From contig JBGCFD010000020.1 in assembly GCA_045106765.1 (NCBI GenBank), positions 17,928-81,927 of the forward strand: DNA of 64,000 nucleotides, read 5' to 3'. The translations under genes were made by a program, and so were the position numbers. This document shows, piece after piece, positions 52,690 through 62,027 of the stretch; within the stretch, counting starts at the first letter, position 1; each line of letters begins with the position of its first letter. The notes beneath the pieces are model-generated. The model ran no database searches. It saw only the letters and a list, made by a program, of their open reading frames with translations, and was not told where the DNA came from. Source of the stretch: CAJQQY01 sp045106765 (GTDB lineage: Bacteria > Bacteroidota > Bacteroidia > Chitinophagales > Saprospiraceae).

Positions 52690-53019
52690 ATGTCTGAAAA
52701 CAAGAGTTCTAATCGACTGAAACAATTATATCAATTTTTGAAAGAACGTCCTGAGGATGAATTTTTGCTTTTTGCTATAGCCAAGGAATATGAGAAGTTG
52801 AAAAATGACGAAAAAGCGAAAAAATATTATTTGAAATTAACGACTGATCATGTTAATTACATTGGTACTTATTATCATTTAGGAAAACTATATGAGCGTG
52901 TTGAGGATTTTGACTCAGCAACTGAAGCTTACGAGAAAGGAATGGAAATCGCCAAATCGATAGGAGATAAACATGCTTTTGGTGAGCTACGTGGAGCACA
53001 TGAAATGTTAGAATTTTAG
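52690..53019 (+). CDS. Small TPR protein
   Basis: A 109-residue cytosolic protein consisting of about three TPR units ('EFLLFAIAKEYEKLKNDEKA', 'GTYYHLGKLYERVEDFDSA', 'EAYEKGMEIAKSIGDKHAF'). No signal peptide or catalytic motif. It likely acts as a small protein-protein adaptor. It is upstream of, and convergent with, dapF. Confidence 0.8.
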   Translation: MSENKSSNRLKQLYQFLKERPEDEFLLFAIAKEYEKLKNDEKAKKYYLKLTTDHVNYIGTYYHLGKLYERVEDFDSATEAYEKGMEIAKSIGDKHAFGELRGAHEMLEF

Positions 53020-53064
53020 TGGTTTTTTGTCGCTAAGGTAAATAACAAAAATAATGGGAACATT

Positions 53065-53124
53065 AATCATTCACCGTATAATCATTCACCGTATAACCAT
53101 TCACCGTATAACCATTCACCGTTA
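53065..53124. repeat. 15-bp tandem repeat, four copies, across the dapF stop
   Basis: Four 15-bp units (53065-53079, 53080-53094, 53095-53109, 53110-53124; consensus AAYCATTCACCGTAT). On the minus strand two units are read as WLYGE in dapF; in the next unit TGG has become TGA, making the stop. Confidence 0.9.
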
Positions 53125-53891
53125 AATACATGTTCCGCTTTTCCACAGAGCCAAATGTTGTTTGCCTCTGTTTTTCCATTCGGTTCAAACTTCACAACTA
53201 AATCTCCACCTTTTGATTTGATTGAAGTATTTTGTTTCTTTCTACGGTTAGATTTTTTGAGAAAATTTGCAATAGCCGCAGCGGTAACTCCAGTTCCACA
53301 AGACAAAGTTTCATCTTCAACTCCTCGCTCGTAAGTAGCCACTATAATATTTTTTTTAGTGCGTTCTACAAAATTGACATTTACTCCTTCTTTTTTAAAT
53401 CGGCTGGAATATCTAATTGCTTGTCCATTTTCAAAAACATTTATATCATCAATATCTTCGACAAAAACAACATAATGTGGAGAGCCAGTATTCATCAAAA
53501 AATAATCTTCACCAATTTCGATATTTTTGACATCAGACATTTTGAGTTCAACCCAATTATCTTTTTTTATCATAGCTTCATGCGAACCATCTATGGCGAG
53601 GAAATGGCATTTCGATTTTACAATTCCAAGCTGATTGGCAAATGCTGCAATGCATCTCCCTCCATTTCCACACATGCTACTTTCCTTGCCATCGGCATTA
53701 AAGTAAACCATGCGAAAATCATATCCTTTACAATTTTCCAAAAGAATTAATCCATCAGCTCCGATTCCAAATCGTCGGTCACAGATTTTATTAATAAGTG
53801 CTGTATTTTTTTTGCGAATGTATTTTTTCTTTCGCTGATCAATCATTACGAAGTCATTGCCAGTACCTTGATATTTAAAGAAAGGAATCAT
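53082..53891 (-). CDS. dapF: Diaminopimelate epimerase
   Basis: A 269-residue enzyme converting LL- to meso-diaminopimelate for peptidoglycan and lysine synthesis. The two catalytic cysteines are present: Cys74 in 'SMCGNGGRC' and Cys198 in 'LSCGTGVTAAA'. 'KYQGTGNDFVMID' at the start is diagnostic. The extreme C-terminus is odd: GEWLY is repeated by a 15-bp tandem repeat, and the stop codon lies within the next repeat unit. A TATTTTTG -7-like element (53971-53978, minus) lies 79 bp upstream. Confidence 0.95.
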   Translation of the reverse strand: MIPFFKYQGTGNDFVMIDQRKKKYIRKKNTALINKICDRRFGIGADGLILLENCKGYDFRMVYFNADGKESSMCGNGGRCIAAFANQLGIVKSKCHFLAIDGSHEAMIKKDNWVELKMSDVKNIEIGEDYFLMNTGSPHYVVFVEDIDDINVFENGQAIRYSSRFKKEGVNVNFVERTKKNIIVATYERGVEDETLSCGTGVTAAAIANFLKKSNRRKKQNTSIKSKGGDLVVKFEPNGKTEANNIWLCGKAEHVFNGEWLYGEWLYGE

Positions 53892-54079
53892 GATTTTTTT
53901 TTTTACGTAATTAAGGGATTAGTACCAGTAGAATTAATTTTTAAGGAAAAAAATTAAATTTTGAAGGAGTCAAAAATACGGGTGGGGTAGATTTTAAGAT
54001 TCGGTGAATGTTCTGATTGTTATTACAAACATAATAATCAAAAAATTGAATACTTCTGTTCTACCAATTTCCATTTTTT

Positions 54080-54116
54080 CCAAAAAAAAATAGCCAAGCG
54101 GCAACTTGGCTATTTC
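54080..54116 (-). terminator. Terminator of the 504-residue gene
   Basis: AAATAGCCAAG (54088-54098) pairs with CTTGGCTATTT (54105-54115). On the minus strand a nine-base T-run follows. It is 186 bp beyond the stop at 54302. Confidence 0.8.
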
Positions 54117-54301
54117 AGTTTCTTGTATCTCTAAAAATTTCTGGCGTTTGCCTCATCTTGAAAGAGGCGACCATTTTAATAGAGCGTGATTAGATGTTAT
54201 TCATTAATATTTAACGTGACTGTAAATATAATAAAATTTTATTTTTTGGTAAAAAAAACAACTCTACAATTATACTACATTTAGTATAGTTCTAATATGA
54301 T

Positions 54302-55816
54302 TTAGGAAGCATTCACAGCGTTTAATTGAGTCCATTCCAAAATAAACTGATATTCAATATTTTCGTCTAGTTCATTTTCTTTTGCTACAGCTATTAATTG
54401 AGGATAAAATCGAGCAAAAACATCATCTAAATTTTGTGAATATCTAGGACTAATTAGTTGTGCAATCATATTCAACAGAAGTGTTTCGAATTCATCAAAA
54501 AATTTTTTTTCAATTAAATGCTTTCTGAATTTTTTGATCCGATTGATTTCTTTTCTTAGAAATTTAAAATTTTTCAATTCATATAAAGTCATTCCAAATA
54601 ATTTGAAGACATGAGAATGATATTCAGGGTTAGCATTCAAATGAATGGAATCATTGTAAATAAGATCTTGTAAAAGAGAAGCAGCTTTTTTAAAATTTGA
54701 TTTTTTGAAATAGGCCAAAGCTATAATATAATTAGTCATCACTTTGGTAAAGATATTAGTAGTTTTTAACTCCTCGAGCGAGGTTAAAACTTTTGACGAA
54801 TGCTGAATAATTAAATCATAATCTTTATTCAAACGATTAGCCAATAATTGAGCAACTAAGAAGAGTTGATTGGTTTTTGCTTCTACTTCTTTTTCCAATT
54901 TAAGCGTTGGAATTTTTGATAAAATTTCTTTAAAATCTTTATCCTTTAATATTAATTTATAAGATTTTTTTTGTTGTAAAATATATTTTAAATAAGTTTT
55001 ACAAACACCTAAATACATGCGAGAATGAGCTTTGATATATTCTGGATGATCTAACCAAATTAAGACAGATTTTTCAAACGAATGAATGGCTTTTTCTGGT
55101 TTATTTTGAAATTCTGCAATCTGAGCATGCACCCAATGAAAAAGATATTTGGTGACGAATTCTGTTGGTAGTGATTCATCTTGAATATGATTTTCGTGGA
55201 TAAATGAGAGGAGTAGTGCCTCATCTTTTTCTCCCTTAAAATATTGATAAGAGAGGATGGATAAGATTCTTGCATATTTAATTTCTAAAATTAGTTGCTC
55301 GCCAGCACTAATTCTTTTTTCATATAAGTCGTGAATATCTTGAAGTGTAGTATGAGCATAATCTTCATAAAATTGAATTAAACTTTCTCTCCGAAATAGC
55401 ATTAATTTTTCTATTGGAAAGTTACTTTTGCCTGATTTTTTTTTGGCAGATTCAATTTCATTTTTTGCCATTCTATAAAGTCCCTTTTCTAATAAAATAT
55501 CAGTATTAATTACACGAGTGACCAAATTATAGGAAGTCCTTTTTGGAATATATTGACTTCTAAGTGATTCCATTATTTTTTCATGTAAATAATTTTTTAA
55601 GACGGATAAATGTCCAGAAGTATATTTTTTGGATTTGGTTGTGGCATTCTTTTTTATCAGGTAAGCTTTGACTTTTTCGGAATTATAAGTTTTAAACTTA
55701 TTGATGTAATCAAACAAATGCACAAAGTCACTATCGGAAGCATTTGATTTTTTAAAATATTGTTTTTCCGTTGGAGAAAGCGATATTATTAGATTAACAA
55801 TATCTGGAGTACTCAT
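54302..55816 (-). CDS. Helical-repeat protein of unknown function
   Basis: A 504-residue, almost all-helical, Lys-rich cytosolic protein. It begins 'MSTPDIVNLIISLSPTEKQY' with an N-terminal helical domain ('YTSGHLSVLKNYLHEKIMES'), then TPR-like helix pairs across ~120-480 ('EKGLYRMAKNEIESAKKK', 'NFKKAASLLQDLIYND'). No signal peptide or catalytic motif. Similar long helical proteins are common in Saprospirales/Chitinophaga-type genomes, role unknown. A palindromic motif 50 bp upstream (55866-55878) may regulate it. Confidence 0.75.
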   Translation of the reverse strand: MSTPDIVNLIISLSPTEKQYFKKSNASDSDFVHLFDYINKFKTYNSEKVKAYLIKKNATTKSKKYTSGHLSVLKNYLHEKIMESLRSQYIPKRTSYNLVTRVINTDILLEKGLYRMAKNEIESAKKKSGKSNFPIEKLMLFRRESLIQFYEDYAHTTLQDIHDLYEKRISAGEQLILEIKYARILSILSYQYFKGEKDEALLLSFIHENHIQDESLPTEFVTKYLFHWVHAQIAEFQNKPEKAIHSFEKSVLIWLDHPEYIKAHSRMYLGVCKTYLKYILQQKKSYKLILKDKDFKEILSKIPTLKLEKEVEAKTNQLFLVAQLLANRLNKDYDLIIQHSSKVLTSLEELKTTNIFTKVMTNYIIALAYFKKSNFKKAASLLQDLIYNDSIHLNANPEYHSHVFKLFGMTLYELKNFKFLRKEINRIKKFRKHLIEKKFFDEFETLLLNMIAQLISPRYSQNLDDVFARFYPQLIAVAKENELDENIEYQFILEWTQLNAVNAS

Positions 55817-55865
55817 TTTAGTTGGTGTTTTGTTGTGTCAGTATTTGTTATTGTGATTACAATGT

Positions 55866-55878
55866 ACTGATAATCAGT
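55866..55878. promoter_or_regulatory. ACTGATAATCAGT palindrome, second copy
   Basis: Identical 13-bp core to the palindrome at 52596-52618; it lies 50 bp upstream of the minus-strand gene starting at 55816. Confidence 0.4.
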
Positions 55879-56314
55879 TGGATATAGATTGTTTTATTTT
55901 TTTTATTTATTAAAAAAAATAGCTTGCTTGTTTGTTTTTTGAGGTTTTTTTAGACTTTTTACATTGAATAATAAATGAAAATATTATTTATTTGTGCATC
56001 GAAAGCAAATTCAACGCATACTCAAACAAATAAACACAAAATAAATATTTATCTATTCCTCAATTCTAACACCGCCCAAATTAATGCCCCCAATAATAGT
56101 GTTTTAAAAAAGGAGAGTGAATAGATAGATAATAGATTTTGAGTTCGATTTTGCTAAATTAGTTAATAGGTATTATTCCTTGGTTTCTCAAAATTAAAAC
56201 TCTTATTGTGTTACAAATTAAACCCTATAGTTAAAATTTATCTAGATGTGTTCTGTTTGTTTTCGTTTTTTTGAAAAAGTGTAACAACTATAAATTATAA
56301 CATAAAAATATTAA

Positions 56315-56350
56315 AAGTTAATCCATTAGGGTTAGCTTTTTTTTATTTGC
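56315..56350 (+). terminator. Terminator-like stem, plus strand
   Basis: AAAAGTTAATCC pairs fully with GGGTTAGCTTTT (two G-U pairs) around ATTA, followed by eight T. No annotated plus-strand gene precedes it. Confidence 0.6.
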
Positions 56351-56360
56351 GGCAGGTATA

Positions 56361-56391
56361 AAAAAAAACCTTCTTCACAAGGAAGAAGGTT
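56361..56391 (-). terminator. Terminator, minus strand
   Basis: AACCTTCTTC (56367-56376) pairs with GAAGAAGGTT (56382-56391); a nine-base T-run follows on the minus strand. It lies 215 bp beyond the stop of the epimerase gene. Confidence 0.75.
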
Positions 56392-56605
56392 AAATCTAAT
56401 TCATTGAACTAAAAAATTTAGTTCAAATCACCTATTGTTAATCATCATCTTAGGTTATAAATGGGATTTTATACTAAGGCAATTAACAACCATGGGAATT
56501 TTATTTTTGTTGATTTAAAATTACAAAAACACCTATCACCAACCAATACCATATAATGTGTATTTTTTATATTTTAAAAATATATATTTAACAAATAAAA
56601 AAATA

Positions 56606-57523
56606 TTAAATATTTATATTTTTTAATGCTTTGTTCAGTTCTTCGAACTTGAATTCAAATCCTTCTTCTGATAATTTTTTGGGAATAACTTTTCTACTTT
56701 TCAAAACTAATTCTGATTCTGAGCGAAGCAAAAATGTTCCTATTTCAATCATCCATTTTGGAGCAGGTAAGCCAATTGAAATTCCAAATATATTTCTGAT
56801 TTTTTCCATGAAAATCTCATTACTAATCGGAGTTGGGCTAGTACAATTGTAAACACCAGTAGCGTTTTTATTTTCCATAAACCATTCAATGATTCGTGTT
56901 AAGTCTTCGATATGAATCCAACTGACGAATTGTTTACCTGAACCATTTTTTCCACCCAAACCAAACTTAACTAGTGGTGCAAGATGAGTCAATGCGCCTC
57001 CTTCTTTTCCTAAAACGATGGAAGTTCGCATGGCAATTTTTCGAGTGGCAAAAAGGGTGAAATCATTGAATGTTTTCTCCCAAGCTTTGGCAACATTCAT
57101 GGAAAAATCATTACCGATAATTCCATTTGTTTCATCATTGGCTTTACCTTCAAGGGTGTGTTCGTAAATTGTGGCAGTACTCATATTGACCCAAAGTTTG
57201 GGAGGAATGGTGCAATTATCAATGGCTTCTCCAATAATTTTTGTACTGTCAATTCGGGAACTTAAAATTTCCTTTTTGTTTTTTTTATTGTACCTGCAAT
57301 CTACAGATTTGCCTGCTAAGTTGAGAACCATCTCTGCACTTTCCAATTCTTTGATCCAATCTCCAAAGTTTTTTCCATCCCAATTTAGGTAAGTAATTCC
57401 ATTCTCCATTCGTGCTTTACCACGGGTAAGAATGATGACTTTATGATCTTTTTTAAGAAAAAAATCAGCCACATATTTTCCAATAAAACCTGAACCTCCG
57501 GGAATAATGATTTTTGATTTCAT
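56606..57523 (-). CDS. TIGR01777-family NAD(P)-dependent epimerase
   Basis: A 305-residue extended short-chain dehydrogenase. Rossmann motif 'IPGGSGFIGKYVADFF' near residues 7-22; 'NLAGKSVDCRYNKKNK' (~70-85) is the family signature. 'RTSIVLGKEGGAL' and 'FVSWIHIEDL' follow, and the C-terminal DUF1731 segment carries 'PAPKWMIEIGTFLLRSESEL'. This family (E. coli YfcH, SulA-like) is conserved but has no settled substrate. Cytosolic. Confidence 0.9.
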   Translation of the reverse strand: MKSKIIIPGGSGFIGKYVADFFLKKDHKVIILTRGKARMENGITYLNWDGKNFGDWIKELESAEMVLNLAGKSVDCRYNKKNKKEILSSRIDSTKIIGEAIDNCTIPPKLWVNMSTATIYEHTLEGKANDETNGIIGNDFSMNVAKAWEKTFNDFTLFATRKIAMRTSIVLGKEGGALTHLAPLVKFGLGGKNGSGKQFVSWIHIEDLTRIIEWFMENKNATGVYNCTSPTPISNEIFMEKIRNIFGISIGLPAPKWMIEIGTFLLRSESELVLKSRKVIPKKLSEEGFEFKFEELNKALKNINI

Positions 57524-57805
57524 CAGTTTTTTCTATGTTAACATTGAGGGAATAATAAAGTTCATAACTTTCAGAAAAAAATGAAAGTTTATTTTGGATG
57601 CCTATTTAGAAAAAAAGCAACTAAATTGATATTCTATATCAGATCTATTAAAAGTGGTTTTCTTTTATTGAATTATGCTAAATTACTGACTAACCATTTT
57701 TGAAATAATAAGAAAGGAAAAGTTATTTTTACGTTTTAATTTTATCACTAATATCATAAAGTTGAAAGCTTCAAAATAAAATTTAACAAAACAACCATTT
57801 TTAAT

Positions 57806-60088
57806 ATGAAAAAATTCTGGTGCATTTTAGTTTTTATAACAGTACTTCTACAAACTTCATTTTCCCAATCGTTATTTAATCCAGAAGGACTTACTTTGAT
57901 TGAGATTACCTTCGTAAGTTCAAATTGGGATCAACAATTAGACGATTTATATGCGGCTGATATGAATGAAAGATTATTGGCGACTGTCGAAATAAATGGA
58001 GAAAGTTTTGATAGTGTGGGAATTCGATATCGAGGTGGGGCAACTTACGATGCGGCTCAAGGGAAAAATCCACTTAATATCAAATTAGACTATCTCAAAA
58101 ATCATGATTATCAAGGAACGGAAACTTTGATTTTGAACAATGGCGCAAAAGATCCATCCTTTGTTCGAGAAGTTTTATCGCACGATATTGCTAACCAATA
58201 TATGCCTTCACCAAGAGCGAATTATGCCAAAGTTTTTGTCAATGGAAGTTATCATGGATTGTACGTAAATGTAGAAAACGTAGATAAAGGTTTTATGTCT
58301 TTGAGTTTTAATTCGGATAGAGATAATACTTTTTTTGATTGTAGTCCTGATGGTACGATTGATCCTCCAGGAGCAGGTTGTACAGAAGGAATTGGATCTT
58401 CCTTAGAATATTTAGGTGCTTCAGTAGAATGCTACAAAGATTATTATGATAAGTCTTCAATATTAACTGCAGGATGGGATGAGTTGGTTAATTTGACTAA
58501 TGCGATTGAAACGAATACTGGAGATATTGAAACATCAATAAATATTGATCGAGCAATTTGGATGTTGGCGATGCAGAATTTGGTGGTGAATTTGGAAAGT
58601 TATATTGGTGCTGCTCCTGAAAATTATTATTTGTTTCGAGATGATAATGATCGATTTAATACATTACCAACTGATTTTAATGAGACCTTTGGAGGAGATG
58701 CAAAACTGGAAGAAGGACAAGCAGATTTGACTTTGAGTGAGTTGCAAAATCTTGATCCGCTTCTGAGATTAAATGATGATACTCGTCCTTTATTGAAATT
58801 AATTTTACAAGATGATAGATATAAACGACAATACATTGCTCACTATCGAACGATGTTGCAAGAAATAATCAATAGTGGTTGGTACGCCACTCGTGCGCAA
58901 GAGTTGGTTAATTTGATTTCGGGAGAGGTGACAAGTGATCCAAATAAAATTTATACTGAGGCGCAGTTTAATGCCAACTTGAATAGCACAACTACAATAG
59001 ATTATAATGGGGCGATGATTGATATTCCTGGAGTGGCTGAGTTGATGAATCAAAGGTTAACTTATTTATTAGCTCATGCAGAATTCATGAAAACGCCTCC
59101 AAGTATTAGTAATATTGGACATTTTCCATTGGATGTAACGCCTAATTCTAACAATACAATTACGGCTGAAATTGCTGATGCAAATTATGTTTATGTAGGC
59201 TATCGAAGCAATTTGACAGAGGTTTTTCAAAAGGTAGAAATGCTGGACGATGGGAATCATAATGATGGTGCAGCAGGCGACGGAATTTATGGTGGAGATA
59301 TTTTCGTTGGATTGGAAGGAGCTGAATATTATATTTATGCAGAGAATTCAGATTCAGATGTTGGAGCATTTTCTCCAGAGCGAGCAGAGGAAGAATATTA
59401 TAATTTGACCACTTTTGGAGATGTAGTTATTAATGAATTGATGGCTTCCAATTCGACAACAGTTACTGATCAAGACGGTGAATATGAAGATTGGGTAGAA
59501 CTTTATAACAATACATCTACAAGTATTAATTTGAATGGATATTACTTGACTGACGATGCGAATGACTTGACGAAATACCAATTTCCAAACGTGACGATTG
59601 ATGGAGAAGGGTATATAATTGTTTGGCTAGACAGCGATCCTTTGCAGCAAGGTTTGCATGCTGATTTCAAATTGTCTGCCAATGGAGAGGAATTACTTTT
59701 GGTGAATGCGAATTTGCAAGTGGTTGATAAAGTAGTTTTTGGGGCACAAACAACTGATGTAAGTTATGCTCGTTTTCCAAATGGAACTGGAGAATTTGTA
59801 ACAAAAGCACCTACATTTAATATGAGTAATGGACTAGGAAGTGCAACGATTGACTTAGCGAAAGAACTAGGAATAAAAATTTATCCAAACCCGACACAAG
59901 ACTTTTTGACTTTGGAAATTAAGGAAGGGGAAGATTTGGAAGTAGATATTTTTAATGCCTTAGGTCAACGAATTCGTAGTTTTCGATTAAGTGAAAAAAT
60001 GCAATTAGATGTTTCTGATTTGAGAAATGGGATGTATTGGTTGAGTTCGGAGGGAAGAGTTTTGGGTAGAGTAGTGGTACAGAAATAA
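57806..60088 (+). CDS. Secreted CotH-kinase-like protein with lamin-tail and T9SS domains
   Basis: A 760-residue exported protein; the signal peptide ends near residue 20 (TSFSQ). The CotH domain (~25-430) has 'IRYRGGATYDAAQGKNPLNI', 'HGLYVNVENVDKGF' and the active-site-like 'DFNETFGG' (~291-298). CotH relatives phosphorylate proteins, but some in this setting are structural. A linker beta domain (~440-545), a lamin-tail domain (~548-655, 'VVINELMASNSTT', 'YEDWVELYNN') and a sorting domain (~688-760, 'IKIYPNPTQDF') follow. A terminator lies 29 bp after the stop. Confidence 0.88.
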   Translation: MKKFWCILVFITVLLQTSFSQSLFNPEGLTLIEITFVSSNWDQQLDDLYAADMNERLLATVEINGESFDSVGIRYRGGATYDAAQGKNPLNIKLDYLKNHDYQGTETLILNNGAKDPSFVREVLSHDIANQYMPSPRANYAKVFVNGSYHGLYVNVENVDKGFMSLSFNSDRDNTFFDCSPDGTIDPPGAGCTEGIGSSLEYLGASVECYKDYYDKSSILTAGWDELVNLTNAIETNTGDIETSINIDRAIWMLAMQNLVVNLESYIGAAPENYYLFRDDNDRFNTLPTDFNETFGGDAKLEEGQADLTLSELQNLDPLLRLNDDTRPLLKLILQDDRYKRQYIAHYRTMLQEIINSGWYATRAQELVNLISGEVTSDPNKIYTEAQFNANLNSTTTIDYNGAMIDIPGVAELMNQRLTYLLAHAEFMKTPPSISNIGHFPLDVTPNSNNTITAEIADANYVYVGYRSNLTEVFQKVEMLDDGNHNDGAAGDGIYGGDIFVGLEGAEYYIYAENSDSDVGAFSPERAEEEYYNLTTFGDVVINELMASNSTTVTDQDGEYEDWVELYNNTSTSINLNGYYLTDDANDLTKYQFPNVTIDGEGYIIVWLDSDPLQQGLHADFKLSANGEELLLVNANLQVVDKVVFGAQTTDVSYARFPNGTGEFVTKAPTFNMSNGLGSATIDLAKELGIKIYPNPTQDFLTLEIKEGEDLEVDIFNALGQRIRSFRLSEKMQLDVSDLRNGMYWLSSEGRVLGRVVVQK

Positions 60089-60116
60089 TGAGTTTGATTT
60101 TTTCTTTTTTGAAAAT

Positions 60117-60153
60117 GAAAAACGCTCTTGGGGATATTCCAAGGGCGTTTTTT
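60117..60153 (+). terminator. Terminator of the CotH-like gene
   Basis: An AACGC-CTTGG / CCAAG-GCGTT stem (one internal mismatch) flanked by an A-run and followed by a T-run. Confidence 0.85.
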
Positions 60154-60520
60154 ATGGAGGGATCTTGATTTCTTGACAGAAAGAATATGTGCAAACAGTA
60201 TTACAAGTAGGTGTCTTCTTTGAATTGTGATAATCCACGCAGCAAAATAGACAATTCAGAGTTGGACTTAACTGAGCTTACTTAGGGAATCTATTTTTTT
60301 CTATTAGGAAAAGGAGTAGATCACCAATTTATGAAGGTTATTTTGGAATGAGGAAATTTGAAGGTGCTTACTTAACTCATTGGGTCAAAAAATGTCGTTC
60401 TCTATTGAATAAAAGATATTTGATAATGACTTGTGAAGGAATAAACGTTAAAATAATTGAGTCAATGATAGTTAGCATTGTTTTTGAATATAATATTTTA
60501 GAATATCTTCATTACTATAA

Positions 60521-60539
60521 ATTAATTTTCCCCTCTACT
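60521..60539 (+). promoter_or_regulatory. Shared TTCCCCT motif, copy 3
   Basis: ATTAATTTTCCCCTCTACT ends 61 bp before the start of the membrane histidine kinase; it matches 13291-13309 and 22173-22191. Confidence 0.4.
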
Positions 60540-60600
60540 TATTCTTCTACGCTAACACAGTAAAATACCTATAATAATTTTTAATTATTAACAACCTACT

Positions 60601-61965
60601 ATGGAACGGTATAAACTGTTATCTAATTTCTTTTCAAGTATAATTAAAACTGGAGTTAAACCCTATCATACATTTGATGAAAAATTGAGAATTGAATTAA
60701 GCAATCAGTTTGTTACAATAGGTATAGTGATGGGGTGCTTACATTTAGTCATAAACTCCTTAGGGCAAAATATATTTCCAGAAAACATAATTGCATCTAT
60801 CTGGATAGGACTGCACTCTCTAGTTTTGGTTCTTAATTATTTTCAAAAGCATCAGACCGCTAGATTTTATTTGGTAATTTATGCGACCTTCTATATTTTC
60901 TTCTTAGCACTTCTTTATGGTGATTTGCCCAAATTCGAACCCATGTTTTTATTTCTGATCGTATGTAGTATTTATTATTTCGATTCTAAAGTAGCTTATA
61001 TGATGATTGGTTTTATTCTATTAAGTTATATCGCTGCGTATTATTTTATACAACTAGATTCCATATTTTTTATTAACAGTTTTCCTTCTAGAAAGCATCC
61101 TACTTATCTAGTTATTTGTGTTTTATTTTTAGTTGCTTTAACACATAAAGTGATTAAGGAGAATCGTGCTTTTAATAAAATGGTTTTTAATAAAAATCAA
61201 AAATTAAATGATAAAAATGAAGAATTAAACATCAAAAATGAAGAACTTAAAAGATTTAATTACATCGTTTCTCATGATCTGCGAGAACCGATTAGATCAA
61301 TTGTTAGTTTCTCCAATCTGCTAAAAAGAAAGTCAACCAAGGATTCATCAAATGATGAATATCTAGAGTTTATTATTAATTCTGGAAAGCAATTACATAA
61401 TTTGGTAGAAGATATAAGTGTTTTTCAAAATCTTGAAAAAGTAGATCAGAATCAAAAAATCGTAGCACTAGAAGATACGGTACAAGATGTAAGAAATGCG
61501 CTCAAAGTTTATATCAATGATAAAAATGCAGAGATTTCAATTAAAAATTTACCCACTTTAAAATCATCTAAGGGAGCACTTTTTATCATTATAAAAAACT
61601 TAATCGAAAATGGGATAAAGTATAATGAAAGCGTATTTCCACAAATCCATATTGAAGGCAAAGAGACTTCCAGTCAATATTGTATCTTTTTTAAAGACAA
61701 TGGAATCGGAATAGAAAAAGCGTATTTTGATAAAATCTTTATTCTTTTTAAAAGATTGAATAATAGAAACGAATATAAAGGTTCTGGAATGGGATTAAAT
61801 ATTGCTCAAAAATTAGCACAAAAAATGAATGGTAATTTAATTATTTGGGAGTCTAAATTAAATGAAGGAACTACCTTTCTTTTGACTATAGAAAAAGAGC
61901 AAGTAGTAAAGACTAAAGTTCAAAAGAAGCGAATTAATACTAAAATAGCTTTTAATCAGAATTGA
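60601..61965 (+). CDS. Membrane sensor histidine kinase
   Basis: A 454-residue kinase. The N-terminal half (~35-195) has about six closely spaced membrane helices with little periplasmic exposure, so it may sense a membrane or intramembrane signal. A coiled segment with a repeated 'NEELNIKNEELKRF' (~205-219) leads to HisKA with phospho-acceptor His225 in 'SHDLREPIRSIVSF'. HATPase_c (~320-435) has 'IIKNLIENGIKY', 'DNGIGIE' and 'GSGMGLNIAQK'. No response regulator is adjacent. Its last ~45 bp before the C-terminal tail recur in decayed form at 63617-63661. Confidence 0.9.
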   Translation: MERYKLLSNFFSSIIKTGVKPYHTFDEKLRIELSNQFVTIGIVMGCLHLVINSLGQNIFPENIIASIWIGLHSLVLVLNYFQKHQTARFYLVIYATFYIFFLALLYGDLPKFEPMFLFLIVCSIYYFDSKVAYMMIGFILLSYIAAYYFIQLDSIFFINSFPSRKHPTYLVICVLFLVALTHKVIKENRAFNKMVFNKNQKLNDKNEELNIKNEELKRFNYIVSHDLREPIRSIVSFSNLLKRKSTKDSSNDEYLEFIINSGKQLHNLVEDISVFQNLEKVDQNQKIVALEDTVQDVRNALKVYINDKNAEISIKNLPTLKSSKGALFIIIKNLIENGIKYNESVFPQIHIEGKETSSQYCIFFKDNGIGIEKAYFDKIFILFKRLNNRNEYKGSGMGLNIAQKLAQKMNGNLIIWESKLNEGTTFLLTIEKEQVVKTKVQKKRINTKIAFNQN

Positions 61966-62027
61966 TTTTGGGTGATTAAATAATTTTAAAATAACTTCAA
62001 TTTATGTTTTGTGACTAACAAGTCTAA

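Larger units (their letters stand above)
55817..56605. other. Gene-poor interval with opposed terminators
   Basis: Nearly 790 bp. Includes the palindrome core at 55866-55878, a plus-strand terminator-like stem (56315-56350), a minus-strand one (56361-56391) and a palindrome TTGAACTAAA/TTTAGTTCAA (56403-56425). A 49-codon frame at 55975-56124 has no protein-like features. An unannotated small RNA is possible. Confidence 0.55.
60089..60600. other. Gene-free interval
   Basis: About 510 bp with a terminator at its start and the TTCCCCT motif near its end. A 71-codon frame at 60348-60563 has no recognised features and overlaps the motif, so it is probably not a gene. Confidence 0.6.

Noticed and set aside
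53065..53124. CRISPR-like array
   Set aside because: The 15-bp units are contiguous with no spacers and lie partly in coding sequence; it is a simple tandem repeat. No CRISPR array or cas gene was seen.
55975..56124. 49-codon open frame starting MKILFICASKANST
   Set aside because: Low-complexity, Asn/Lys/Thr-rich tail and no leader or membrane features; not convincing as a peptide gene.
60348..60563. 71-codon open frame upstream of the membrane histidine kinase
   Set aside because: No family features, and its end overlaps the putative regulatory motif of the kinase gene.
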